Source: Vibrio sp. S9_S30 (GTDB lineage Bacteria > Pseudomonadota > Gammaproteobacteria > Enterobacterales > Vibrionaceae). Taken from it: a stretch of DNA of 64,000 nt. The stretch covers positions 186,001 to 250,000 of the forward strand of contig NZ_JAAUWT010000003.1 of NCBI RefSeq assembly GCF_014694455.1, given 5' to 3'. The translations under genes and the position numbers were made by a program. Positions 51,403 to 60,782 of this stretch are shown piece by piece. A model generated the notes under the pieces. It was not told the origin of the DNA, made no database searches, and saw nothing but the letters and a program-made list of their open reading frames with translations. Positions within the stretch are counted from its first letter, which is position 1. Every line of letters starts with the position of its first letter.

Positions 51403-52262
51403 ACAAGGTGAATAACAACAAAGCCTGGTTTTTAGTGCTACCCGTTTTCCTTCTGGTGGCGTTCAGTGCGGTCGTGCCTTTAATGACGGTCGTGAACTAT
51501 TCATTGCAAGACATTTTTGATGCCAACACCGCCTACTTTGTCGGAACAGAATGGTACAAGGAAATGCTGAATGATGAACGCCTGCAAGGGGCTTTATTCC
51601 GTCAGTTTGGGTTTTCATTCGCCATTTTGCTGATCGAAGTTCCACTTGGGATTATGGTGGCACTCGCGATGCCAGCAAAAGGCAGAGGATCCGTTTTTTG
51701 CTTGATCGTTCTCGCGCTGCCCCTGCTCATCCCGCTTAATGTCGTGGGCACCATTTGGCAGATATTTGGCCGTGCCGATATCGGCTTGTTTGGCTGGGCT
51801 CTTAACAGCCTAGGCGTTGACTATAACTACGCGGGTGACCCCATTGATGCTTGGTTCACTGTGCTCCTTATGGATGTATGGCACTGGACGTCGCTCATTG
51901 CGTTGCTGTGTTACTCCGGTCTGCGCGCCATACCAGACGCATACTACCAAGCAGCTCGCATCGACCGTGCCTCCAACTGGGCTATTTTTCGCTTTATTCA
52001 ACTGCCGAAGTTAAAAAATGTTCTGTTGATTGGGGTGCTGATCCGCTTTATGGACAGCTTCATGATCTATACCGAACCGTTTGTTCTTACGGGTGGTGGC
52101 CCCGGTAACTCAACCACATTCCTTAGCCAAGCGCTCACCAAAATGGCCATCGGTCAGTTCGATATTGGTCCCGCTGCGGCGTTCTCCATCATCTATTTCC
52201 TAATCATCTTGCTGGTTTGTTGGGTGTTCTACACCGCAATGACGCACACAGAAAACAAGTAG
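51399..52262 (+). CDS. glpP: Glycerol ABC importer permease GlpP
   Basis: 287 residues with six membrane segments, starting KAWFLVLPVFLLVAFSAVVP. The EAA loop is PDAYYQAARIDRASNWAIFR. It belongs to the MalF/UgpA-like permease class and forms the channel with GlpQ. Four-base overlap with glpT and 11 bases to glpQ place it in the operon. Confidence 0.93.
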   Translation: MNKVNNNKAWFLVLPVFLLVAFSAVVPLMTVVNYSLQDIFDANTAYFVGTEWYKEMLNDERLQGALFRQFGFSFAILLIEVPLGIMVALAMPAKGRGSVFCLIVLALPLLIPLNVVGTIWQIFGRADIGLFGWALNSLGVDYNYAGDPIDAWFTVLLMDVWHWTSLIALLCYSGLRAIPDAYYQAARIDRASNWAIFRFIQLPKLKNVLLIGVLIRFMDSFMIYTEPFVLTGGGPGNSTTFLSQALTKMAIGQFDIGPAAAFSIIYFLIILLVCWVFYTAMTHTENK

Positions 52263-52273
52263 AGGACTGAATC

Positions 52274-53074
52274 ATGACAAAATCAAAACTATTCGGCCTC
52301 ACCGCTTACGTGGTGTTTCTGCTGCTGCCGATTTATTGGCTTCTTAATATGTCGTTCAAAGAGAATCAGGAGATTCTGAGTGGCTTGAGCTTTTTCCCAG
52401 AGAGCTGGACGTTCCGCAACTATCAGGTGATTTTTGAAGATCCAAGCTGGTACATGGGCTATGTGAATTCCATCATCTACGTTGTGATGAACATGGTCAT
52501 CACGCTGGCCGTCGCACTGCCTGCTGCGTATGCGTTTTCGCGCTATCGCTTTGTCGGCGACAAGCACCTGTTTTTCTGGTTGCTCACCAACAGAATGGCG
52601 CCACCTGCGGTGTTCTTGTTGCCCTTCTTCCAGCTGTATTCATCGGTTGGGCTGTTTGACACCCATATTGCCGTCGCCCTTGCGCACTGTTTGTTTAATG
52701 TGCCTTTAGCGGTGTGGATCTTGGAAGGGTTTATGTCGAGCGTACCCCGTGAAATTGACGAAACCGCCTACATCGACGGTTACACCTTCCCGAAATTCTT
52801 CGTCAAAATTTTCTTGCCGATGATCCGCTCAGGCATTGGGGTAACCGCTTTCTTCTGCTTTATGTTCAGCTGGGTCGAGCTGCTCTTAGCCAGAACGCTC
52901 ACCTCAGTCGATGCCAAACCGATTTCCGCGGTCATGACTCGAACCGTCAGTGCCTCGGGTATTGATTGGGGCGTATTGGCGGCGGCTGGTGTGCTCACCA
53001 TTCTACCGGGCATCTTAGTAATTTGGTTTGTGCGTAACCACGTGGCGAAAGGCTTCGCCCTCGGACGAGTTTAA
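52274..53074 (+). CDS. glpQ: Glycerol ABC importer permease GlpQ
   Basis: 266 residues with six membrane segments, MalG/UgpE class. The EAA loop is PREIDETAYIDGYTFPKFFV, and the C-terminus ends NHVAKGFALGRV. It is the partner of GlpP. It must not be confused with the periplasmic phosphodiesterase GlpQ of E. coli. Confidence 0.93.
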   Translation: MTKSKLFGLTAYVVFLLLPIYWLLNMSFKENQEILSGLSFFPESWTFRNYQVIFEDPSWYMGYVNSIIYVVMNMVITLAVALPAAYAFSRYRFVGDKHLFFWLLTNRMAPPAVFLLPFFQLYSSVGLFDTHIAVALAHCLFNVPLAVWILEGFMSSVPREIDETAYIDGYTFPKFFVKIFLPMIRSGIGVTAFFCFMFSWVELLLARTLTSVDAKPISAVMTRTVSASGIDWGVLAAAGVLTILPGILVIWFVRNHVAKGFALGRV

Positions 53075-53085
53075 GGAGACACATC

Positions 53086-53358
53086 ATGAATTGGATGGCA
53101 TGGACTACTCCATCAGCACTGTTTTTTACAGGGATCGCCTTGATCCTTGTCACCATGACGATTTTGGAAATCAAGTCCCCGTGTGTAGAACGCAAAGGCT
53201 TTTTGCCTATATCAACCACGCGTGGCGATCGGCTTTTTATTGGGTTACTGAGCGGAGCTTTCATTCATTTGGGGTTCATTGGACTCAGTGAAATCAATAT
53301 TTGGGTGCCTTTTACTGTCTCTGTAATTTGGCTATGTACCGTACTGAAATGGGGATGA
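53086..53358 (+). CDS. Small DUF2160-type membrane protein of the glycerol importer operon
   Basis: 90 residues with three predicted membrane segments (ALFFTGIALILVTMTILEI, RLFIGLLSGAFIHLGFIGL, NIWVPFTVSVIWLCTVL) and the cytoplasmic loop KSPCVERKGFLPISTTRGDR. It matches the small DUF2160 protein that accompanies glpSTPQV in other bacteria and lies in the same position, between glpQ and glpV. Its function is not known; an accessory role in the importer is inferred from its constant location. AAGGAG precedes the ATG. Confidence 0.85.
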   Translation: MNWMAWTTPSALFFTGIALILVTMTILEIKSPCVERKGFLPISTTRGDRLFIGLLSGAFIHLGFIGLSEINIWVPFTVSVIWLCTVLKWG

Positions 53359-53438
53359 TGACGCACTAAGAACACTAAATCGTGTTTTAAAACATAACGT
53401 TATAACGTGAAATGGATAAATAACAGGAGTTATTAGTA

Positions 53439-55160
53439 ATGCAAAAGGATATGAAGAAAACCTACTTAGGTCGTTGTATGGCTCTGGCTCTGCTGATGAC
53501 AGCCGTGTCACCGATGGCGTCTGCCGATATGGCCGCAGCGAAAAAATGGCTGGAATCAGAATTTACGCCATCGACCCTTTCTGTTGATAAACAGCAGGAA
53601 GAGATGCAATGGTTCATTGATGCGGCCCAGCCTTTTAAAGGCATGGAAATCAATGTGGCTTCCGAAACCATTACCACTCATGAGTACGAATCGAAAGTCT
53701 TGGCGAAAGCTTTCTTTGAAATCACAGGTATCAAGGTTAACCACGATTTGATCCAAGAAGGTGACGTCGTAGAAAAACTGCAAACCCAAATGCAAACGGG
53801 TCGTAACATTTACGATGCGTACGTGAATGACTCCGACTTGATTGGTACGCACTTCCGCTATGGCAAAGTGGTGCCCATCAGTGATTTCATTGAGGGCGAA
53901 GGTGCCGTCGTCACCAACCCCATGCTGGATCTGAAGGACTTTATTGGTCTGAGCTTTACAACAGGGCCCGACGGCAAAGTATACCAACTTCCAGATCAAC
54001 AGTTTGCTAACCTTTACTGGTTCCGTGCCGACTGGTTTGAACGCGAAGATTTGAAAGCGAAGTTTAAAGACGCGTACGGTTATGAGCTGGGGGTGCCCCT
54101 TAACTGGTCTGCTTATGAAGACATCGCTGAGTTCTTTACCGACAAAGTCAAAACCATCGATGGCGAGCCAGTATACGGCCACATGGACTACGGTAAGAAA
54201 GATCCCTCTTTGGGCTGGCGCTTCACCGACGCATGGTTCTCCATGGCCGGTGCGGGTGACAAAGGCATTCCAAATGGTTTACCTGTCGACGAATGGGGTA
54301 TTCGTATTGAAGGTTGTCGACCTGTTGGCTCCGATGTATCTCGTGGTGGTGCAACCAATGGCCCCGCTGCCGTTTACGCGACAACGAAATACGTGGATTG
54401 GTTGAAGAAATACGCGCCACCAGAAGCTCAAGGCATGACCTTTGGTGAAGCAGGTCCTGTACCGGCACAAGGTTCTATCGCGCAGCAAATCTTCTGGTAC
54501 ACCGCCTTTACTGCAGATATGACGAAGCCTGGATTGCCAGTGGTGAACGAAGACGGCACACCAAAATGGCGCATGGCACCTTCGCCACGCGGCCCATACT
54601 GGGAAGACGGCATGAAACTGGGTTACCAAGATGCGGGTTCTTGGACCTTCTTGAACAGCACACCACTTGATCGCCGTAAGGCAGCATGGCTGTACGCGCA
54701 GTTTGTTGTCTCTAAATCTGTGAGTTTGAAGAAAACGCTGGTTGGTCTAACGCCAATTCGTGAATCGGACATCAACTCACAAGCGATGACCGACGCTGCA
54801 CCTAACTTAGGTGGCCTGGTCGAGTTCTATCGCAGCGATGCACGCAAGCAATGGACACCAACGGGCACAAACGTACCAGACTATCCAAAACTGGCTCAGT
54901 TATGGTGGCAATACGTGTCTGAAGCGGCCAGTGGTGAGAAAACCCCACAAGAGGCAATGGATGGCTTGGCGAAAGCGCAAGACAAAGTACTTCAACGCCT
55001 AGAGCGCAGTAAAGCTCAGGGGGAATGTGGTCCTAAGCTCAACCCTGAAAAAGGCGCGGAATACTGGCTCGCTCAGCCGGGTTCTCCAAAAGCCAAATTG
55101 GCCAACGAGAAACCTCAGGGTAAAACCATGGCATACAAAGATCTGATCGCTTCTAAGTAA
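53439..55160 (+). CDS. glpV: Glycerol-binding periplasmic protein GlpV
   Basis: 573 residues with an N-terminal signal (LGRCMALALLMTAVSPMASA) and the long family 1-like binding-protein body seen in GlpV (FKGMEINVASETITTHEYES, NIYDAYVNDSDLIGTHFRYG, GWRFTDAWFSMAGAGDKGIP). It would capture glycerol in the periplasm and deliver it to GlpPQ. AGGAG lies before ATG 53439. It is the last gene, followed by a double-hairpin terminator. Length is above that of typical sugar-binding proteins and fits the GlpV family. Confidence 0.92.
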   Translation: MQKDMKKTYLGRCMALALLMTAVSPMASADMAAAKKWLESEFTPSTLSVDKQQEEMQWFIDAAQPFKGMEINVASETITTHEYESKVLAKAFFEITGIKVNHDLIQEGDVVEKLQTQMQTGRNIYDAYVNDSDLIGTHFRYGKVVPISDFIEGEGAVVTNPMLDLKDFIGLSFTTGPDGKVYQLPDQQFANLYWFRADWFEREDLKAKFKDAYGYELGVPLNWSAYEDIAEFFTDKVKTIDGEPVYGHMDYGKKDPSLGWRFTDAWFSMAGAGDKGIPNGLPVDEWGIRIEGCRPVGSDVSRGGATNGPAAVYATTKYVDWLKKYAPPEAQGMTFGEAGPVPAQGSIAQQIFWYTAFTADMTKPGLPVVNEDGTPKWRMAPSPRGPYWEDGMKLGYQDAGSWTFLNSTPLDRRKAAWLYAQFVVSKSVSLKKTLVGLTPIRESDINSQAMTDAAPNLGGLVEFYRSDARKQWTPTGTNVPDYPKLAQLWWQYVSEAASGEKTPQEAMDGLAKAQDKVLQRLERSKAQGECGPKLNPEKGAEYWLAQPGSPKAKLANEKPQGKTMAYKDLIASK

Positions 55161-55202
55161 TCTAAGTCATTAGATTCTATATAAGAAGTTCAGATCACCT
55201 TA

Positions 55203-55271
55203 TTTGCTTCTGGCTCAGGGAATCCAGAAGCAAACCCGCCAGCAATGTGTAGGGCATTGCTGGCTTTTTTT
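55203..55271 (+). terminator. Double-hairpin terminator of the glycerol importer operon
   Basis: A first hairpin (TTTGCTTCTGG / CCAGAAGCAAA, 55203-55234) is followed by a second (GCCAGCAATG / CATTGCTGGC, 55238-55264) and a run of seven T. The second alone is a strong intrinsic terminator; the first may add RNA stability. Confidence 0.92.
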
Positions 55272-55553
55272 GCCGATTAATGAGAGCCGAAGTCCGCTCA
55301 CCATTTACCGAAATACGTTTTAAAATCCAACAATCAAAGACTATAGGTGATTCATAAATTGCCTAAAGCTTGCCTGGCATTTTCTATTTCAATCGAATGC
55401 TCAATCATTATTCTTCTGTTGTCTCCAGTAGCCTCATCACCACAAGGCTTTCCATTAAATTTAATATCAGAACTTGAATATACGTTCAGATTATCGAGGA
55501 AAGTTCCGCTCCCCCCACCCCCTTTATACATTAATGTTGTTTTCCCTATTGAT
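55272..55553. other. Gene-free stretch between convergent operons
   Basis: A plus-strand open frame at 55347-55619 lacks a ribosome site and overlaps the ROK gene end, so it is not called. Nothing else is supported. Confidence 0.5.
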
Positions 55554-56696
55554 CTAACGGTCGGTTTTATGAATTCTTCCTTGGTATCTTGCCGGATTTA
55601 TAAGCTCATCTATAGGTAATACTGCTGCCCCTAGTTGAGGTTGTTCATCCGTTGTTGCTCTTAATATTTTAGGCGGCTTAATGGAAAAATCTTCACCCAA
55701 TTCTTTCTCATTGCTCACCGCTTTTTGGATTTGATTGATCAGACTAGAATGCAATGTTCCACCAATCACAATCGCATCTGGGGCAAAGGTTCGAGCAATC
55801 ACTAAACAAAGCCAAGTTATCTGCTCTACCGAACGCACTACCCACTGTTTTACGCAAGGGGTTTCTAGGTGTTCTTCCGTTAGTTGGTCCAATCGATCCA
55901 AGTCATAACCTTCCCTCACTAACGTGTCCAATAGGTTCTGGCCCGATGGCCTTGGCTTCGACTTTGGAAATAATCCTGAAAACTCCGCAGCAACTTGGCT
56001 ATGCCCCAAATAAAGGCTCTGATTGATAACAGCAGCGCCACCAATTCCATATGATAGCCAGATGTAGCAATAATGTTGATAGGACTTACAAGCACCATAA
56101 TAAAGTTCCGCGAGACAAGCGGCCTTAGCATCATTGATGTGGTAGACAGGAAATTCAAAATACTTGGCAAGCTCGTTTCGAAAATCGATGGAAGGCCACT
56201 CAGAAAATTGTTGAGTTTTCAGGGTTCTTCCCGGTGTATCGGTATGTTGACCAGGGTAACTCACCCCGCACCCGACCACTCGAGACACATCACGCCCAGA
56301 CTTCGACAGCTGCTGATGTATGCTTTCGCTCGCCTTCGTCAAAATCGTATGAAATCCCCTATCTTCAATCGGCATCTGCTCCTGAGAAAGGATGTTCCCT
56401 TCCAGATCTGCCACGCAAGTAAACAAAGTATCTGGGTCAAAATAAACGCCAGTCGTCAGCAAACTTTCTGATTTAAGTTTTAATAATTTGGAGGGAAAAC
56501 CTTTTTGACCTTTTTTGGAAGGATCTGGGATCTCTTCCACGACGCCATGCTCAAGTAACTCATTGGTTAATCTGGTGATAGTTGCAGGTGTAACGCTCAG
56601 CTTTTTGGTTAACGTCGCCCGAGTTTGTGGTCCGTGCCTACGAATATGCGCCACTATCCGGCGAATGTTCAGTTTTGCAAAAATGTTTACCACCAT
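55554..56696 (-). CDS. ROK-family transcriptional regulator
   Basis: 380 residues. An N-terminal winged helix (RRHGPQTRATLTKKLSVTPA, TITRLTNELLEHGVVEEI) is followed by a ROK sugar-kinase-like domain (VVGCGVSYPGQHTD, HINDAKAACLAELYYGACKS, CYIWLSYGIGGAAVI, FAPDAIVIGG). The usual ROK zinc-site cysteines are not seen, so the domain is probably a sensor only. It is divergent from the ABC-transporter operon starting at 56915 and likely controls it in response to a sugar or sugar phosphate (inference). Confidence 0.9.
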   Translation of the reverse strand: MVVNIFAKLNIRRIVAHIRRHGPQTRATLTKKLSVTPATITRLTNELLEHGVVEEIPDPSKKGQKGFPSKLLKLKSESLLTTGVYFDPDTLFTCVADLEGNILSQEQMPIEDRGFHTILTKASESIHQQLSKSGRDVSRVVGCGVSYPGQHTDTPGRTLKTQQFSEWPSIDFRNELAKYFEFPVYHINDAKAACLAELYYGACKSYQHYCYIWLSYGIGGAAVINQSLYLGHSQVAAEFSGLFPKSKPRPSGQNLLDTLVREGYDLDRLDQLTEEHLETPCVKQWVVRSVEQITWLCLVIARTFAPDAIVIGGTLHSSLINQIQKAVSNEKELGEDFSIKPPKILRATTDEQPQLGAAVLPIDELINPARYQGRIHKTDR

Positions 56697-56837
56697 TTTT
56701 ATACCATTTACTTCATTTTATTGGTTTTTTGGATAATCGCACTGACAGCCTCCCGATGAAATCGAAGATCAGTAAACTTTGATCCACTTCAAATCAATTT
56801 AAATGTTAAGAATATGTTTCAAATATTATTTTACATA

Positions 56838-56867
56838 ATGAAAATTAATATATATTATCATTTTCAT
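56838..56867. promoter_or_regulatory. Dyad operator candidate between ROK and ABC operon
   Basis: ATGAAAAT and ATTTTCAT are exact inverted arms separated by the AT-rich TAATATATATTATC. This 30-bp near-palindrome lies 48 bases upstream of the binding-protein start and is the best candidate for the ROK operator. Confidence 0.55.
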
Positions 56868-56914
56868 CAACAAGGATGTAGCGATATTCAATGGTATAAA
56901 AGGGAGTAAACAAT

Positions 56915-57907
56915 ATGCGTTTTAGTAATAGATTTGCGTCAAAAATACTGTCTATGGCTGTGGTGGGGCTTGCGACTTTTAGTTCACACGCGGCAGAAGT
57001 CATCACGGTTTATACAGCCGCACCTCAGAAATTTGTCGATGCTTTAGTACCCAAATTTGAAAAACAAACTGGCATGGAAGTGCAAGTAATTAAAGCGGGA
57101 TCAGGAGAATTACTGAACCGCCTTACAGCGGAAAGTGACAAGCCTGTTGCTGATGTTTTATGGAGTGTTGATGGCACAGTAATCGATTTCAATCCAACGT
57201 TGTTTAGCCCATATAAATCGGTGCATGCCGAAAGCCTCATTCCAGGTTTGGTGAAAAGTGATGCATGGTCACCGTTTACCGCTGTGGTCATGGTATTCAT
57301 CGTCAATAAAGCGAAACTCAAAGGTCTTAAGGCTCCTACAAGTTGGCTAGATTTATCTAAGCCTGACTATAAGAACTTAATTTCCTCAGCAAGGGCTGAT
57401 CGCTCTGGTTCCGCCTTTATTCAATATGCGACGGTGATGCAAATCTTTTCAACGGAAGAAGAAGCCGCGCGAGTTTACAAAGGTGCACTGAAAAATTTTG
57501 TGCTCTCCAACAGCTCTGGCGCCGTTCCTCGATTTGTTAATGATGGCGAGTCTCCAATCGGGATCACATTGGAAGATGCGGCTCTGCAATACAAAGAAGG
57601 CGGGGGTCCAGTAGACATCGTTTATCCATCAGAAGGCACCGCGCTAGCACCCGATGCGATAGCAAAAGTCGCTGGTAGCCCAAATGGGAAAGGGGCCGAA
57701 AGATTCATTGATTTCATTCTTTCGAAAGAAGGTCAAGAAATCGTCGCTTCTCTTGGTCGCCGACCAGTACGCAGTGATGTGGCATCCAATCCGCTTCTGA
57801 TGCCGTTATCTTCCGTTCCAGTCATGGACTACGACTTTAAATGGGCCGCAGAAAACCGCGCTCGCCTTATTGAAAACTGGGCTGACTGGGTATTAGACGT
57901 TCAGTAA
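56915..57907 (+). CDS. ABC transporter binding protein, class II (Fbp/AfuA-like)
   Basis: 330 residues with a signal peptide ending ATFSSHAAE. VITVYTAAPQKFVDALVPKF, TGMEVQVIKAGSGELLNRL and ADVLWSVDGTVIDF are typical of the type II transferrin-like binding proteins that serve ferric iron, phosphonates or sugar phosphates. The tyrosine set for iron binding is not obvious, and the ROK regulator argues for an organic ligand such as a sugar phosphate (compare AfuA). GGGAG precedes the ATG. It is the first gene of a four-gene operon. Confidence 0.88.
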   Translation: MRFSNRFASKILSMAVVGLATFSSHAAEVITVYTAAPQKFVDALVPKFEKQTGMEVQVIKAGSGELLNRLTAESDKPVADVLWSVDGTVIDFNPTLFSPYKSVHAESLIPGLVKSDAWSPFTAVVMVFIVNKAKLKGLKAPTSWLDLSKPDYKNLISSARADRSGSAFIQYATVMQIFSTEEEAARVYKGALKNFVLSNSSGAVPRFVNDGESPIGITLEDAALQYKEGGGPVDIVYPSEGTALAPDAIAKVAGSPNGKGAERFIDFILSKEGQEIVASLGRRPVRSDVASNPLLMPLSSVPVMDYDFKWAAENRARLIENWADWVLDVQ

Positions 57908-57987
57908 ATTTTTCAAATAACGACTTGCTAGGCAGTGGCTTAAGAAAGAGTCACTGCCCCTTTCAATCAAACTAAAGAGGTGCTGCT

Positions 57988-59073
57988 ATGGCCGCCGTAC
58001 AAATTAATGGAATAAGAAAGCAGTATGGTGACGTTGTCGCATTGTCCAATATCGATATTTCTATTGAATCGGGTTCTTTTTACACATTACTTGGACCAAG
58101 TGGATGTGGGAAAACAACCTTACTTCGCACCATTGCAGGATTCCATCGTCAAAATTCTGGAACCATTTTTGTGGACTCCGAATCAATAGAGAATAAGCCA
58201 GCGCACCAACGGGATGTTGGTATGGTTTTTCAAGATTATGCGGTCTTCCCTCACTTAAGTGTGGAAGAGAATGTCGCCTTTGGTCTTAAGCAACGCAGAG
58301 TGGCAAAAAGAGAAATAGACACTCGTGTTTTAGACGCATTGAAAATGGTTCAACTTTCTGAGTTTGCCAAACGCATGCCCCATGAACTCAGTGGTGGGCA
58401 ACAACAGCGTGTTGGACTGGCCAGAGCCATCGTTATTAACCCAACCGTATTGCTGATGGATGAACCGCTGTCCAACTTAGACGCCAAACTTCGGGTCGAA
58501 CTGCGCGCTGAACTCCGTAAGATCCAGCAACGAATGGGCATGACAACGGTATACGTGACACACGATCAGGAAGAGGCTCTGGCGATGTCGGACACGGTTT
58601 GTGTTATGTACAAAGGCATCATTCAACAAGCCGCGCCTCCGTTTGAGGTGTACAACCGCCCTGCCAATCGCTTTGTTGCCAATTTCGTTGGGGGAAACAA
58701 TTTTCTTAGAACATTCAATCAATCCAGCCAACTTACGTTGGTGAGCAATAATCAAGTGATTGGGGATTACCCTGCGGATTTTAATTCGTCGATGGGCATT
58801 GTGGCAGCCATACGTCCTGAAGCGATCACGGTACATACAACGCCAACTAACGAGTGCGGTTTTGTTATCACAGTCACGGTTGACCAAGTGAGCTTTATTG
58901 GCCGAGAAATGGAAGTGCATGGCAGAACAAGTGATGGCGAAACCATCAAAGCCGTAACGCGTCCAGAAGAAACCATTATGAATATCAAAGAAGGGGACAG
59001 AGTCTTTATGGCCTTTGACCGGAAAGACGTTTCCTTGTTTGAAGATACTGAGATGGGGAGAAGATTACAATGA
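57988..59073 (+). CDS. ABC transporter ATPase (Fbp/Pot type)
   Basis: 361 residues. LGPSGCGKTTLLRTIAGF (Walker A), ELSGGQQQRVGLARAI (signature), VLLMDEPLSNLD (Walker B), then a TOBE domain. It is the sole ATPase of this importer, so it acts as a homodimer. Its stop overlaps the permease start by 4 bases. Confidence 0.92.
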   Translation: MAAVQINGIRKQYGDVVALSNIDISIESGSFYTLLGPSGCGKTTLLRTIAGFHRQNSGTIFVDSESIENKPAHQRDVGMVFQDYAVFPHLSVEENVAFGLKQRRVAKREIDTRVLDALKMVQLSEFAKRMPHELSGGQQQRVGLARAIVINPTVLLMDEPLSNLDAKLRVELRAELRKIQQRMGMTTVYVTHDQEEALAMSDTVCVMYKGIIQQAAPPFEVYNRPANRFVANFVGGNNFLRTFNQSSQLTLVSNNQVIGDYPADFNSSMGIVAAIRPEAITVHTTPTNECGFVITVTVDQVSFIGREMEVHGRTSDGETIKAVTRPEETIMNIKEGDRVFMAFDRKDVSLFEDTEMGRRLQ

Positions 59074-60758
59074 GTGCCTCACACAGTGCTTCAACGGACG
59101 GAATGTTCTTCAAAGTCCGACAATTGGACTTCTGGTCATTTGTGTCAATAGCTACCGTAGCCATACTGTTCATTTTACTCATATTGCCGATCTTCAGCGT
59201 ATTTGTTGTGAGTTTTTTTGATGCCAATACCGGTGCGTTTACGCTTGATAATTACATTAAGGTTTTTACCAAAAACTATTATCTGACCGGACTGAAAAAT
59301 TCACTCTATGTCGGCTTTATGGGAACGCTTGGCGCATGCTTACTTGGCGTACCCCTTGCCTTCTTTACGGCACGATTTCACATTTTAGGAAAGCAATTGA
59401 TATCCACACTGGCCATTTTAGTGCTGGTAGCCCCTCCATTTATTGGGGCTTACGCGTGGATTATGATGTTTGGATCCAATGGCTTTGTCACCAACTTTTT
59501 TGCTCAATTTGGAATTGAAACCACCACAATATATGGAGCAGGCGGCGTCATACTCGTCTTCACTTTGAAGTTCTTTCCTTTTGTGTACTTGATGACACAA
59601 ACAGCCCTTAAGTCCGTGAACAAATCTTTTGAAGATGCCGCAGAGAATCTGGGGTGCAACGCGCTTGAACGTTTTTTTAAAATCACGTTACCACTTGTGT
59701 TTCCAGCAGTGAGTACGGGCGCCATTATATGTTTCGTTCTGTCTATTGCTGACTTTGGGACACCCGCCATTCTGGGTCGTGGTTTTAGAACACTGTCGAC
59801 CATTGCCTATTCGGCATACACCTCTGAATTGGGCGGAAAGCCAACAATGGCCGTCACCATTTCCTTAGTGATGATGGCGATTTCCATGCTTGCACTTTTG
59901 GCTCAACGTAAAATATTGGCTAAACGTCGGTATGCCAGTGCGTTGACGAATCGACCAGTCGTGAACACATTGAAAGGGTTGCCAAACCTATTGATTCATG
60001 TGTTTTGTTATGCCGTGGTGTTGATCGCCATGTTACCTACAATGGTGGTCGTTTATACCTCATTTTTACAAACCAGTGGACCCGTATTCACTGGAGGATT
60101 TAGCCTACAAAGTTATGCCCGAGTAATCAACGATGCGCCAGAGGCCATTGTGAATAGCTTTTCTTTTGCGCTTATAGCCGTCGCGCTCATCGCCATATTC
60201 TCCGGTCTCATTTCTTACCTCATTGTCCGCCGAGATACCAAAACGTCCGGTATGATAGATTTATTGATGATGGTGCCCTACCTTGTCCCCGGTGTTGTTA
60301 TCGCCATTGGCTTCGTAACAACATTCAGAACTGGGCTTTTCGACCTTACGGGTACGGCGGCAATTATCGTCATGATCTACTTTATAAGACGGCTTCCCTA
60401 TGGCGTCAGATCAACCACGACCAGCCTAAGACAAGTCAAACCATCACTGGAAGAAGCGGCCATAAACTTAGGAGCCAATCCTTTAAAAGCCTTTATTACC
60501 GTAACGGTCCCATTGATTTTACCGGGGCTAATTGTCGGGTCATTAATGAGCTTTATCACTGCCATTAACGAGTTGTCATCGACCTTAATTCTATACAACT
60601 CCGGCACGGTGACCATGCCAATTAAAATCTACATTTCCGTTTTGGATGGGGAATTTGGTCTTGCCGCTGCGCTATCAACCATTCTATTGGTGAGCACTGG
60701 ACTCTGTGTCTATACCGTTTTCAAATTCTCTGATGACAGTGAATCCTCTTTTGTCTAA
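59070..60758 (+). CDS. ABC transporter permease, fused two-domain (FbpB/AfuB type)
   Basis: 562 residues, about twelve membrane segments in two homologous halves, each with its own EAA loop: KSFEDAAENLGCNALERFF (about 185) and PSLEEAAINLGANPLKAF (about 460). This duplicated form is typical of ferric, thiamine, aminoethylphosphonate and hexose-phosphate importers. The start overlaps the ATPase stop (ATGA), so translation is coupled. Confidence 0.93.
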   Translation: MSASHSASTDGMFFKVRQLDFWSFVSIATVAILFILLILPIFSVFVVSFFDANTGAFTLDNYIKVFTKNYYLTGLKNSLYVGFMGTLGACLLGVPLAFFTARFHILGKQLISTLAILVLVAPPFIGAYAWIMMFGSNGFVTNFFAQFGIETTTIYGAGGVILVFTLKFFPFVYLMTQTALKSVNKSFEDAAENLGCNALERFFKITLPLVFPAVSTGAIICFVLSIADFGTPAILGRGFRTLSTIAYSAYTSELGGKPTMAVTISLVMMAISMLALLAQRKILAKRRYASALTNRPVVNTLKGLPNLLIHVFCYAVVLIAMLPTMVVVYTSFLQTSGPVFTGGFSLQSYARVINDAPEAIVNSFSFALIAVALIAIFSGLISYLIVRRDTKTSGMIDLLMMVPYLVPGVVIAIGFVTTFRTGLFDLTGTAAIIVMIYFIRRLPYGVRSTTTSLRQVKPSLEEAAINLGANPLKAFITVTVPLILPGLIVGSLMSFITAINELSSTLILYNSGTVTMPIKIYISVLDGEFGLAAALSTILLVSTGLCVYTVFKFSDDSESSFV

Positions 60759-60782
60759 CCCTTTTTCATCTAGAGTACAGCC

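Noticed and set aside
55347..55619. 90-codon plus-strand frame between the glpV terminator and the ROK gene
   Set aside because: No ribosome site, overlaps the end of the ROK gene, and no recognisable protein features.
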